DNA from: Ipomoea triloba
Taxonomy: Eukaryota; Streptophyta; Magnoliopsida; Solanales; Convolvulaceae
DNA: 64,000 bases
Assembly: GCF_003576645.1 (NCBI RefSeq)
Contig: NC_044927.1
Span: forward strand, 11,419,708 to 11,483,707
Reading direction: 5' to 3'
Shown: positions 25,535 through 36,649 of the stretch, in pieces
Layout of the letters: each line of letters begins with the position of its first letter
Position numbering within the stretch: position 1 is the first letter of the stretch
Notes under the pieces: model-generated
What the model was told of the DNA's origin: nothing
The model's database searches: none
What the model saw: only the letters and a program-made list of their open reading frames with translations
Position numbers and translations under genes: made by a program

Positions 25535-27786
25535 TTACGACCGAAAAGTCGGAAAAAACTACGGGAGTAAGGTGCCCGCTCGGTCCTCGAACCGATCTAT
25601 TACGACGGCGGTCGAAAAAAATGCTACGACCGAAAATTCGGAAAAAACTACTGGAGTAAGGTGCCCGCTCGGTCCTCGAACCGATCTATTACGACGGCGG
25701 TCGAAAAAAACCCTACGACCGAAAAGTCAGAAAAAACTACGGGAGTAAGGTGCCCGTTCGGTCCTCGAACCGATCTATTACGACGGCGGTCGGAAAAAAC
25801 GCTACGACCGAAAAGTCGGAAAAAACTACGGGAGTAAGGTGACAGCTCGGTCCTCGAACCGATCTATTACGACGGCGGGCGGAAAAAACGCTACGACCGA
25901 AAAGTCGAAAAAAACTACGGGAGTAAGGGGCCCGCTCGGTCCTCGAACCGATCTATTACGATGGCGGTCGGAAAAAACGCTACGACTGAAAAGTCGGAAA
26001 AAACTACGGGAGGAAGGTGCCCGCTCGGTCCTCGAACCGATCTATTACGATGGCGGTCGGAAAAAACGCTACGACTGAAAAGTCGGAAAAAACTACGGGA
26101 GGAAGGTGCCCGCTCGGTCCTCGAACCGATCTATTACGATGGCGGTCGGAAAAAACGCTACGACTGAAAAGTCGGAAAAAACTACGGGAGGAAGGTGCCC
26201 GCTCGGTCCTCGAACCGATCTATTACGATGGCGGTCGGAAAAAACGCTACGACTGAAAAGTCGGAAAAAACTACGGGAGGAAGGTGCCCGCTCGGTCCTC
26301 GAACCGATCTATTACGATGGCGGTCGGAAAAAACGCTACGACTGAAAAGTCGGAAAAAACTACGGGAGGAAGGTGCCCGCTCGGTCCTCGAACCGATCTA
26401 TTACGATGGCGGTCGGAAAAAACGCTACGACTGAAAAGTCGGAAAAAACTACGGGAGGAAGGTGCCCGCTCGGTCCTCGAACCGATCTATTACGATGGCG
26501 GTCGGAAAAAACGCTACGACTGAAAAGTCGGAAAAAACTACGGGAGGAAGGTGCCCGCTCGGTCCTCGAACCGATCTATTACGATGGCGGTCGGAAAAAA
26601 CGCTACGACTGAAAAGTCGGAAAAAACTACGGGAGGAAGGTGCCCGCTCGGTCCTCGAACCGATCTATTACGATGGCGGTCGGAAAAAACGCTACGACTG
26701 AAAAGTCGGAAAAAACTACGGGAGGAAGGTGCCCGCTCGGTCCTCGAACCGATCTATTACGATGGCGGTCGGAAAAAACGCTACGACTGAAAAGTCGGAA
26801 AAAACTACGGGAGGAAGGTGCCCGCTCGGTCCTCGAACCGATCTATTACGATGGCGGTCGGAAAAAACGCTACGACTGAAAAGTCGGAAAAAACTACGGG
26901 AGGAAGGTGCCCGCTCGGTCCTCGAACCGATCTATTACGATGGCGGTCGGAAAAAACGCTACGACTGAAAAGTCGGAAAAAACTACGGGAGGAAGGTGCC
27001 CGCTCGGTCCTCGAACCGATCTATTACGATGGCGGTCGGAAAAAACGCTACGACTGAAAAGTCGGAAAAAACTACGGGAGGAAGGTGCCCGCTCGGTCCT
27101 CGAACCGATCTATTACGATGGCGGTCGGAAAAAACGCTACGACTGAAAAGTCGGAAAAAACTACGGGAGGAAGGTGCCCGCTCGGTCCTCGAACCGATCT
27201 ATTACGATGGCGGTCGGAAAAAACGCTACGACTGAAAAGTCGGAAAAAACTACGGGAGGAAGGTGCCCGCTCGGTCCTCGAACCGATCTATTACGATGGC
27301 GGTCGGAAAAAACGCTACGACTGAAAAGTCGGAAAAAACTACGGGAGGAAGGTGCCCGCTCGGTCCTCGAACCGATCTATTACGATGGCGGTCGGAAAAA
27401 ACGCTACGACTGAAAAGTCGGAAAAAACTACGGGAGGAAGGTGCCCGCTCGGTCCTCGAACCGATCTATTACGATGGCGGTCGGAAAAAACGCTACGACT
27501 GAAAAGTCGGAAAAAACTACGGGAGGAAGGTGCCCGCTCGGTCCTCGAACCGATCTATTACGATGGCGGTCGGAAAAAACGCTACGACTGAAAAGTCGGA
27601 AAAAACTACGGGAGTAAGGTGCCCGCTCGGTCCTCGAACCGATCTATTACGACGGCGGTCGGAAAAAACGCTACGACCGAAAAGTCGGAAAAAACTACGG
27701 GAGTAAGGTGCCCGCTCGGTCCTCGAACCGATCTATTACGACGGCGGTCGGAAAAAACGCTACGACCGAAAAGTCGGAAAAAGCGA
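25535..27786 (+). repeat. 89 bp tandem repeat array, about 25 copies
   Basis: The word GTGCCCGCTCGGTCCTCG (or a close variant) recurs every 89 bases from 25572 to 27708, giving 24 intervals, plus partial units at both ends. Outer units (first five, last two) carry GACGGCGG, GACCGAAAAG and GGGAGTAAGG. The roughly 18 inner units (about 25960-27600) share GATGGCGG, GACTGAAAAG and GGGAGGAAGG, and look identical to each other. It lies in the 3' part of the LARD-like element, the usual place for tandem repeats in Tat-group elements. The repeated 79-codon frames are an artefact of the array, not genes. Confidence 0.97.
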
Positions 27787-28194
27787 CACTCTTTACACAA
27801 ACGAGGAAGAATTACCCTCGTTCACTTTTCTTTGTAAATTGTACATGTGTGCTAAGTCCGGTTAGGTCGGCACTACCACCACCAGCCCGATTAGGTCGGC
27901 ATCGACACGATAAGCCCGAGACAGTATCTCGGAATAAGCCCTACGTAGTAGGCAATTCAGCCCGCCAGGTCGGCATTCCGCCTCGAATAAATCCAATCCC
28001 TTGATTGGTACGACTAGATCGCGAGTAAATCCAATCCCTTTATTGGAAAGTTTGAATCTCTAAATCGGGATCAGGTTCGACCTCTTGACCATCCGGTCGC
28101 TAGGTCGGTAAAATTCGACCTCTCAATCGTATCGCAAATTTGATCCCTAGATCGGTAGAGTTCAACCGACCCTTATAGTCCAAAAAGACTGTGC

Positions 28195-28420
28195 TTAAGG
28201 TTGTGCTCTTTTTCCCTTAGCTAAGATTTTTTCCCATTGGGTTTTTTCTTAGCTCGAGGTTTTTAACGAGGCAACCGGCATAAGTCACGGATTATACGAT
28301 CAGTTTTCCCGACCTGAACTCTTCTTCATCGACGCTTAAAGTTGTGCTCTTTTTTTCATTGGCTAGGATTTTTTCCCATTGGGTTTTTTCTTAGCCCGAG
28401 GTTTTTAACGAGGCAACTAG
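28195..28420 (+). repeat. Two direct repeats near the 3' end of the LARD-like element
   Basis: Two copies of a block with GTTGTGCTCTTTTT, GATTTTTTCCCATTGGG and GTTTTTAACGAGGCAAC, about 135 bp apart. Similar pyrimidine-rich blocks ending in TTTTTAACGAGGCA occur just upstream of the 3' LTR in many plant LTR elements, which supports the element's orientation. Confidence 0.75.
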
Positions 28421-28506
28421 CGTGAGTCGCGAACGGTAAGGCCAGTCTTCCAGCCCGACCCCTTCCTTGTTGACTCGACGTCAGGGCTCGGACTGGGGGG
28501 GCTAGT

Positions 28507-28769
28507 TGATAGGGAATATACCCCAGGTATACGGCCCTACGAGTACTATACGTATGGCGAGCGTATTGTACTATAAAAGGGACTTGAGTCCTTATTGTTA
28601 GGGACTTTTGGCCCCTCTCTCTTTCTCTCTATGATTCTCTCCCTTCTCTCTACATTGATGGAAGAACAATGAATAAAGGGATAGATGAATAAAAGGGTTT
28701 TCTTGGGCTAAATTTTCATCTGTACTTTACATTACTATACACTTGAATACATAGATGAATTCTCTATCA
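28507..28769 (+). repeat. 3' LTR of the LARD-like element
   Basis: Begins TGATAGGGAATATACCCC and ends CTCTATCA. It is five bases shorter than the 5' LTR because of small deletions (a TA near the start and TAA near the end). Confidence 0.92.
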
Positions 28770-28774
28770 ATACC

Positions 28775-29492
28775 AAATGATAGGAATTTTAGACCCCAAT
28801 TTATTTTATTTAGACTTAGGATTTTCTGCTCAACATTCAAACAAATCGAATGGTACCTCGAGTAGTCAAAACATGTTCATCCTAATGATAACTCGAGAAG
28901 TTAGTCTCAATAAACGATTGGTAGAGTAATCCAAGTGATTATCTCTCGAATGGTTCGAGAAGTAGAAGACTTGAAGACCAAGGTGATCCAAACCAAGATA
29001 TGCGATACGAACCAAAGAGTTGACTCGAGTCCAAAAAAACAATTCGAACCAAGGTGGTCCGAGACAAGCAAAGCGATCCGGACAGTAGAGGTGATCCAGA
29101 CCAAGGCAACTCGGACCAATACATACGATCCGGAGCCAACCCGGGGCATTGGGTCGTTTCCCATCCCATAGCCCGTCTTGGGATCCAGAATGATGGATTT
29201 GGACCGAGTTATGCATCCGGTCCATGGGGTAGTTCCACCATTCCCAATAGTTAATTGTTGACGTACGTGTTATAATTTGGAATCATATGCTTGAGTGCAC
29301 TTTAATTCAACCTGCAACCCAAAAAAGAGAAAGCAGGAGGAGGAGGGGGGTTGGGAGAATCCATAATCAAAGCATATATTCCAAACTAAAGCCAGCCTAG
29401 ATAAAACAACTACCCTTAATCGTAAAGCGAGAGATGCATGTGTATAAAACAACTAATGTAGGCCGGAAGTGGAGCATGAAAGAAAGAAAGAG
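28775..29492. other. Intergenic DNA, no gene seen
   Basis: Right flank of the LARD-like insertion. Several related words (GGTGATCCAAACCAAG, GGTGGTCCGAGACAAG, GGTGATCCAGACCAAG) recur at 28981-29110 in a diverged short repeat. 29250-29490 is probably the promoter and leader of the next gene. Confidence 0.5.
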
Positions 29493-29813
29493 ATGAGAGG
29501 CAAATTAAAAGTTGAGATGGAGATGGAGGAAATATATAATAAGCGCAGAGGTGGAGAATTATGGAAGCAGTCCTCAGGCGCACCACCCCTTGCACTCCTA
29601 GCCATTTTCTCCATTGTTATCTTCTTGCTCTCACTGTCTCATTACAGTAGCTACAAAGATGGAGTGGAGCAGACGATGATCGGATTTCGGGTTTTCGCCT
29701 ACTTGCTCCCTCTAGCCTTGCTCTTTCTCATCAGCTCCACCTACTTCAGATTCAGCACCTTTAACTTCTGGAACCATGCACAACCCCGCCCGGCCCAGAA
29801 ATTAAAATTATGA
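29493..29813 (+). CDS. Small membrane protein with two transmembrane segments
   Basis: Intronless frame of 106 residues. ATG 29493 was chosen because it is the first in-frame ATG after an upstream GTG-only extension at 29469. The N-terminus is basic and acidic (MRGKLKVEMEMEEIYNKRR), followed by a conserved-looking GAPPLALLAIFSIVIFLLSL helix, a short loop (SHYSSYKDGVEQ), a second hydrophobic stretch (FAYLLPLALLFLISSTYF) and a short polar tail. No catalytic motif is seen. The function is unknown. Its place between triosephosphate isomerase and the ERD2-like gene matches, from memory, an unnamed Arabidopsis membrane protein (AT2G21180), which supports it being real. Confidence 0.75.
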   Translation: MRGKLKVEMEMEEIYNKRRGGELWKQSSGAPPLALLAIFSIVIFLLSLSHYSSYKDGVEQTMIGFRVFAYLLPLALLFLISSTYFRFSTFNFWNHAQPRPAQKLKL

Positions 29814-30225
29814 GCAGAAGATATATGCAAGTGCTTCATTTCCTGCCTTCTTATACAGTTTAATTGTACGTGTTCCCAATTAGTTATGTATAAGTTGTTC
29901 ATTTAGCCTGTATGGCTTCCCAATGCCACAAGCTAAGTAACACAAATAATTCAATATTCAATTATTCATCATTACCTCAAATCAACTAAATCTCATCTAT
30001 ATATATATTATTACAAAATTAAACATGCATACTCTGAGAATTATGTTAATTAATTTATGAATAAATTATGTTAATACGTCTTTGCGAATTTTACAATGAT
30101 AACGTTCAAGTGCAAACTCACACATTATTATTATATACCATGTAATTATTTGAATTAGAAGGAACACAAATTTATAATTGATTGTCACATATATACCGTA
30201 ACAATAATAATCAAATACAAATAAG
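29814..30225. other. AT-rich intergenic DNA
   Basis: 3' flank of the small membrane protein gene. AT-rich, with a TATATATATA run near 30000. No gene signal. Confidence 0.5.
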
Positions 30226-30676
30226 GGTGTGTTTGGTTCATAGGTTTACATACCAGGAATGAGAATCAAAATAATCATAGTTAGTGTTTAGTTGACAATT
30301 TTTTAAAATACAACTATGGGATTTGATTACCCCTCTAACTAAAAACTTCATTCCCTAATTAAAAATTGTATCATTCTATCTTATTGGTAATTTAATTTTA
30401 AAGTTTGGATTAATGCTTTTAGATTTTTATTTTGATTTGTTTTTGTTGATATTGGCGCTTTAGATGTTATTATATTATGATCAATTGCCTTAATTTTTAT
30501 TCTTGTATTTTAAAAACCTTTATTCTAAAAAAAAAAAAAAAAAAAAACCTTTATTCTCATTATAGGATCATACATAAATAAACATGAATATTATTAATCA
30601 TTCCAATTCTAAACTTATTACCATTACCAAGTATTTAATTTCCATTCTGTTCCCTGGTAGAAATCCAACACAGCCA
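30226..30676. mobile_element. Candidate MITE with short terminal inverted repeats
   Basis: The left end GGGTGTGTTTGGTTCATAGG and the right end GGTAGAAATCCAACACAGCC are near-complementary over GGCTGTGTTGG / GGGTGTGTTTGG. The interior is AT-rich and non-coding. The target duplication is not clear, so the boundary is tentative. Confidence 0.45.
30512..30557 (+). repeat. Bare poly(A) insertion with a 15 bp target duplication
   Basis: AAAAACCTTTATTCT (30512-30526) is repeated at 30543-30557, with only 16 A residues between. This is the pattern left by target-primed reverse transcription that copied only a poly(A) tail. It lies within the candidate MITE. Confidence 0.6.
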
Positions 30677-32200
30677 AAATCATGTACATATTGCGTGCTA
30701 TGAACAATAATACATACAGATAAGCAGCTAACAGTACTCAGTGCCACAAATGGCAAGTCATCGGTTGGTTTATACACACATTTGCAATGGACAAGCATTC
30801 CCCCACGTAACTTCCCCATTCCCCAAGCTCCAGACAAGCATTGCATGCGCACCCTGGCCTCTCCGAATTATAATTCATGCTACCATTTTACTTCATATCC
30901 CTCAACACAATCATCAAAATATATAATTTAAAACGCAACCAGTCACAAGATTTCAAGTTCAATTTTTTAGATTGATTTATTTTCTTGTAATCGTTTGTCA
31001 GCTAGAGGTCATAAGACATCATTTACTGTTCTTCCAAAAAAAAAAAAGACATCATTTACGGAATATATACTCTCAAGTAGTGGTTGTGTTCTGTCGTCAC
31101 TCAAAAAAATATATATATATAATTTAATGTCCGATAAAGCACGATTCTTGTGCTAGAAGTCAAAATTTATATATCATTTATATGAAATTTTACCGAGTAG
31201 CTTGCAGACACAAGAGTGACCTTCTCAGTTTAATACCTCATACAATCATGTATATTATACTTAATAATCAACTAATAATGTGTCCGATAGAACTATAATT
31301 ATATCTAATATTGTCAACGTCCTAAAATGATGCTAGTTGATACATAAATTAAGGGTCTTTGGAGTCGAGATTTGAGTGCAATCCTTTCTTTCATTTTTAT
31401 TTCATTTTATTTTATTTTGTTTGGATTTTTGTATTCACAATCCGTACACTCAGATGTCCAAAGTTGTGCGTTGTGCGTGCGCAAGATTTGCAATGGAGTA
31501 CTGGACATGATCAAATTTAAGCTGTGAATCTATTTCTCAAATCTCATTTTGCGGGCCTAACTTTAGGATGGCATTGGCTCGATAGGATAATTTCCATGTA
31601 TATGTGTCGTTTTCTGTATTTATTGTCTAAAAAATGGCAGCAAGAAACCAGGATGCTCTCTCTCTCTCTCTCTCTCGCTCGCTCGCTATCAGTGAATCAG
31701 TGAATCAGTGATCCATGTTTCCCTCTTTCTTTGATCTGTGCTCTACACCTCATGCTGGTATGGCGACTCTGTAACAATAGATGCACAAGCACACACTGTT
31801 CTTCTTTGTTTTTGTTCATATATTGCTTTCTTGGACGTGCATGGATCTATCTTGAATTGATAGCGTACTAGTGGTGAAAATGGGGTTTTCGTCTTCCTTT
31901 AATTTTTCCTGATTCTACCGAATTTTCCTCGATCCATGCTTGGTTGGAGAGTGGGGAACCGCTGGTACATGGAAAAAGGATGATGAAAATCTGGATTTTT
32001 AGGTTTCATTTCTGTGTTTATTTTCTTTGTTTTGTGTTTCCTTAGCTTGATGTGTTCTTGTACGTTGCTCAATGTGTGATCAAATGCCACGTGGAGAGTG
32101 AATGCTGAATTTTGGTTTGAATGCAGGTTACTGATTTAGGCCCAATCAGGTAGTCATTGAATCATTTTTGGTTGTGAGATTGATTACAAGAGTTGCAAGA
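30677..32200 (+). other. Intergenic DNA and probable 5' UTR of the invertase gene
   Basis: AT-rich DNA with a TA run near 31112. A (CT)n/(CGCT)n microsatellite at about 31655-31687 is followed by GTGAATCA repeats. The text from about 31630 to 32200 looks like a leader. GAATGCAG at about 32119-32126 is a plausible acceptor of a 5' UTR intron, but the donor is uncertain. Confidence 0.45.
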
Positions 32201-35196
32201 ATGCCTATGCTTCCTTCGGATACATCTCACAGTGATGGTCTAAAAAACATAGGCTCTGCAAGTAGTATCCCTGAATTGGAAGGATTTGATTTTTCGAGGT
32301 TACCAGATGGGCCAAGAAATTTGAACATTGAGAGGCAGAGCTCATGGGATGAGAGGTCACTCACTTCTCCTCTCCCACCTTCCATACCTGACTTCATATA
32401 TCGCTCCGCAGAACACTTTGATAGTGCATTTTCACCTAAGCGCTCTGGCTACACTAGTCCAATGTCACCCTTTGGATATGAGACACATCCTATGTTTGCT
32501 GATGCTTGGGAGAATTTGAGGCGTTCCTTGGTCTATTTCCGTGGGCAGCCTGTTGGGACCATTGCTGCATTGGATAATTCTGATGAAAAGCTCAACTACG
32601 ACCAGGTCACGACTCCACTCCCAATCCTTTGCTAGCTTTTGCCTTTTGTTAACAAATCACTGACTTATGCCTTGTGCAGTTGTGCTGCTTCTTGAGTGGT
32701 TAAGCATGTGCAACTAAGCAAGAACTTAACTATATTTTCACACATATTTTGTATATCATGTATATACATGAGTTGAATTAGAATAGAAGACATTAAGAAT
32801 ATTACTAGTTTGGGAAGTTAGTTATATAGATAAGTGTACAAGTTTGTGCTGTTATTGTCAATATAGGGTGCACTTACAATACCTTTCTTGTTTGTGAATT
32901 TTTAAGAGCTAATTATCTGCCACCTATTTCTAGCTGGCGAATTTGGTATAGAGTATTTCTTTTCTGAGTTACAAGTAATCTGGTGTTATTGACTTTTAAA
33001 TTTGGGAAGTACTAGGAGTCATTCATAGTTGAATACCTTGAGTTTGTGGGTTCAAATATGATGAAAGCTTTCCTTGGTTTTTCTCTCAAGTTCAAAATAG
33101 AAGGAAGTTTTGTAAGTTTGCTGACTTGCTGAATTGCATTTCTACCAAAATAAAATGATATAGTTAAGATCTTCTGCTCCTAGCCCAGGAAAGGGAACTC
33201 TGCTATATTCCCCATTTGCAGCAAGTTGGCTATAGGATTGTAAACCTTCATCCTAGCTGTCAAACTGATTTTTATTTTATTTATTTGTTTTGATCTTTTA
33301 AAGGTCTTTTTTTGTCCTATATTGATAAAAGCGCCTTCCAGAACACATACCATGTAAATTTTATGTTTGTTGGAAAACTATCTGCAAGCTTTCCTTGTTA
33401 GCTGTATGCTGACATTCTTTTAATTATTTAGGTGTTTGTTAGAGATTTTGTACCTAGTGCATTGGCTTTTCTTATGAATGGGGAAACAGAAATAGTAAAA
33501 AACTTTATCTTGAAGACAATTCGTCTTCAGTCATGGGAGAAAAAGATCGACCGGTTCCAAATGGGAGAGGGAGTGATGCCTGCTAGTTTCAAAGTACTCC
33601 ATGATCCAGTCAGGGATTCAGAGACATTGATTGCAGATTTTGGTGAGAGTGCAATTGGAAGAGTGGCTCCTGTTGATTCTGGATTTTGGTGGATCATTTT
33701 GCTTCGGGCATACACAAAATCTACTGGTGATTCTTCATTGGCCGAGTTGCCTGAATGCCAAAAGGGCATGCACCTGATACTTGAGATATGCCTTTCAGAG
33801 GGGTTTGACACATTTCCAACACTTCTTTGTGCTGATGGTTGCTGTATGATTGATCGTAGAATGGTGAGTTTCTGTTTGTTGTTAACTTCTTGTGTTTTTT
33901 AATCTGTTTACTTTACAGGCCAAATCTTGCTCTACAGTCTGTTGGCACATGTTTTTATTTTTCAAAATTTATAACTTCAATTTTTTTCCAATAAAATACT
34001 CTTGAATATAGATTTACTTGCTCACTCAGCTTTTCTCATGCCAGATGAAATGTGCTTTAAATAACATATAGTAATTTGTGAACTATTGACCTCTGTACTA
34101 TGCACCTTTATTGGGATTTCAGCTCTCATCCCTCTCCAATTCAAGACCTTAAAGTTTAAAACTCTATAGCCGCCACAAGAACATGTGAATATATCCTCGA
34201 TCTTTGTGTGTGTGTGTGTTTATATTGTTCTTTTGCTGACTATATTGTGGATGCTTTTAGGGTGTATATGGGTACCCAATTGAAATTCAAGCCCTTTTCT
34301 TTATGGCTTTAAGATGTGCACTGCTTTTACTCAAGCAAGACACGGAGGGGAAGGCTTTTATGGAGCGAATAGTTAAACGATTACATGCTTTGAGCTATCA
34401 TATGAGAAGTTACTTCTGGCTTGATTTAAAGCAGCTGAATGATATATACCGATATAAAACCGAGGAGTACTCTCACACTGCAGTCAACAAATTCAACATC
34501 ATGCCAGATTCTCTTCCAGAATGGATATTTGACTTCATGCCAATCAATGGTGGATACTTCATTGGAAACGTTGGACCTTCGAGGATGGATTTCCGTTGGT
34601 TTTGCTTGGGCAATTGCATCGCGATCCTGTCATCCTTAGCAACTCCTGAACAGGCAACTAAAATCATGGATCTCATCGAGTCACGCTGGCATGAGCTTGT
34701 AGGAGAAATGCCTCTGAAGGTTTGCTATCCAGCCATAGAGGGACACGAGTGGCGCATCATAACAGGGTGTGATCCAAAAAATACCAGATGGAGCTACCAC
34801 AATGGGGGATCATGGCCAAGTATCTATCATTTTACATACATACATACATACTCTCCCACTTGTTGGGGCTTTCTCTCTGTCTGATACGGTTTAATTTTGA
34901 TTGCAGTGCTGTTATGGCTACTCACTGCGGCGTGCATCAAGACTGGGCGACCCCAGATTGCAAGGCGCGCTATTGAGCTAATCGAAACCAGGTTGTCCAA
35001 AGATGCCTGGCCTGAATATTATGATGGGAAACTCGGTAGATTCATTGGGAAACAGGCGCGAAAATACCAGACTTGGTCTATTGCTGGCTACTTGGTTTCA
35101 AAGATGATGCTTGAAGACCCTTCCCACTTGGGGATGATTGCAATTGAAGAAGACAAGCAGATGAAACCAGTTTTGAAGAGATCTACTTCATTTTGA
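32201..35196 (+). CDS. Alkaline/neutral invertase (glycoside hydrolase family 100)
   Basis: Four coding exons: 32201-32605, 33432-33863, 34261-34819 and 34907-35196. They total 1686 bp, or 561 residues. Introns are GT-AG, with consistent phases. The enzyme hydrolyses sucrose to glucose and fructose at neutral to alkaline pH. There is no transit peptide, and the short N-terminus ([13 protein letters not shown]) with a [11 protein letters not shown] segment fits the cytosolic clade. Conserved GH100 blocks: [70 protein letters not shown] (Asp217, expected catalytic acid), [54 protein letters not shown] and [16 protein letters not shown]. The final exon joins as WPMLLWLL across codon ATG. No lesion is visible. 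The nearest Arabidopsis relative is expected to be A/N-InvB-like. ATG 32201 is the first in frame. Confidence 0.95.
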
Positions 35197-35921
35197 TCAC
35201 TTTTTTTTTTATCTTTTGATCATTTCATGCACAACTTTGCCACATAGCATACACACACACATAAAAGGTTGGTGAAGTGTAGCATCAAGCAGAAGGAGAG
35301 GAATTTACAAATAAGAATATCATAACATATTAGTTTCCATATGTTTGATTGTTTTTGTATAGTGTATACACATAAACGGCAATTTCCTTCTGTCTATGAT
35401 CTCTGTTCATTGCAAAAACCTTTCTTCCTTCTGTGTATCGAGAATGCTAGGCTATGAACTACTTGTCCACATATAAAACAATTGAAAAATGTTGCTGTTC
35501 ATCTTAAATTTATCACCGATATGATTATGATGCGGTATATTTATAATCTGTTTAAAAAAGAATTATATGGTTCATCTATCATAATAATTAATCAAATAAA
35601 GGATATATCATAAATAAAGTTTATACAGTAATTAAATATGAAAAATGTTCAATAAAATATTTAAATTTTAGCAAATAAAATTTATGAGGTAATTTTAGGG
35701 GAGAAGTGTAGCGAACTCAAAATAAATTAGTTGTCAACTATTTATTTAATTTTTAATTATCCATTGAGAAAACTATTTAATTTTAGAGTGATATTACATT
35801 TTCCTTATATAATACTATTTGATTAGTTTCTTTTCGTGTGTGTTTAATTAATAAACTTTTAATGACTTTCATAAAGTCATTTTAAACTTTTGTAAGGATG
35901 TCTATATAAAAAAAATATTTA
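35197..35921. other. 3' flank of the invertase gene
   Basis: 3' UTR followed by strongly AT-rich DNA. No gene signal. Confidence 0.5.
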
Positions 35922-35923
35922 TA

Positions 35924-36575
35924 GGCTATGTTTGGCAAACCTAGCTGAAATGGTAGCTGAAAGCTGAAAAGTAGCTGAAATCTAAAAAGCTATAAGCTCG
36001 AAACTGAAATCTGAAGAGCTGTTAAGCTAGCTGTTATGCTTAAAAGTGTTTGGTAAAATTAGTTTTTTGATAAGTTGATAAATGTAAAAAGACTAAAAAA
36101 GACATCTACATAAAAGTTAAATAATTTTAAATTTAAATAGGTTTGTTCACATATTAAAATATAAAATAATGAAATCAATATAATTTAATAAAATATAAAG
36201 TAAGAACATATATTTAAAAATATATAAAGTAAAAAAAATGTTTATAATTCATAAAATTAGTTCATACAAAAATTATTATTCAAACACAAATATCAAATTA
36301 AAATTACAACGAAACATATTGAAGAAAAAATGCCAAAAAAGTTTTAATTGGGAGGGATAAATGATGTCATTTATTTAAAATAATAAGGATAAAGATGGAA
36401 AAAAGTTAAGAAGCTACTAGCTTATTTTTGAAAAGCTACCTGAAGTAGCGTTTCAAAATAAGCTCATATTTTAAGCTACTAGCTTATTTTGAGAGCATTA
36501 CCAAACAAAGCTTATAGCTTATTAGTAGCTTAAAATAAGCTATAAGCTCCTAAATAAGCTCTGCCAAACACAGCC
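35924..36575. mobile_element. hAT-type MITE with GGCTATGTTTGGCA termini
   Basis: GGCTATGTTTGGCA at 35924-35937 is inverted at the right as TGCCAAACACAGCC (36562-36575), with one mismatch. The subterminal zones are rich in AAGCTATAAGCT/TAGCTGAAA words. The interior is AT-rich and non-coding. The end fragment at 10843-10916 belongs to the same family. The flanking duplication is not readable. Confidence 0.75.
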
Positions 36576-36649
36576 ATTGACTTTAATTAATTTTAATGAA
36601 CTTCTTTATTTTGCAAAACGGGAAATTTTTTTTAGAGAAAAAGAAATGA

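Larger units (their letters stand above)
18232..28774 (+). mobile_element. 10.5 kb non-coding LTR retrotransposon (LARD-like)
   Basis: LTRs at 18237-18504 and 28507-28769 are flanked by the 5 bp target duplication ATACC (18232-18236 and 28770-28774). A primer binding site follows the 5' LTR, and a G-rich tract (GACTGGGGGGGCTAG) precedes the 3' LTR. Excluding the nested copia insertion, the element is about 7.1 kb. No gag, protease, reverse transcriptase, RNase H or integrase of its own was found, so it fits a large retrotransposon derivative that depends on proteins supplied in trans. The internal DNA (18525-20798 and 24207-25530) has moderate G+C and many GATCGG-type words but no recognisable protein. 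Confidence 0.9.

Noticed and set aside
26017..27591. Sixteen overlapping 79-codon frames with the same protein
   Set aside because: They are one frame pattern repeated by the 89 bp array, each starting at GTG and overlapping its neighbours. They are not separate genes.
25535..27786. CRISPR-like array
   Set aside because: The 89 bp units are contiguous, with no unique spacers, and lie inside a plant LTR element.
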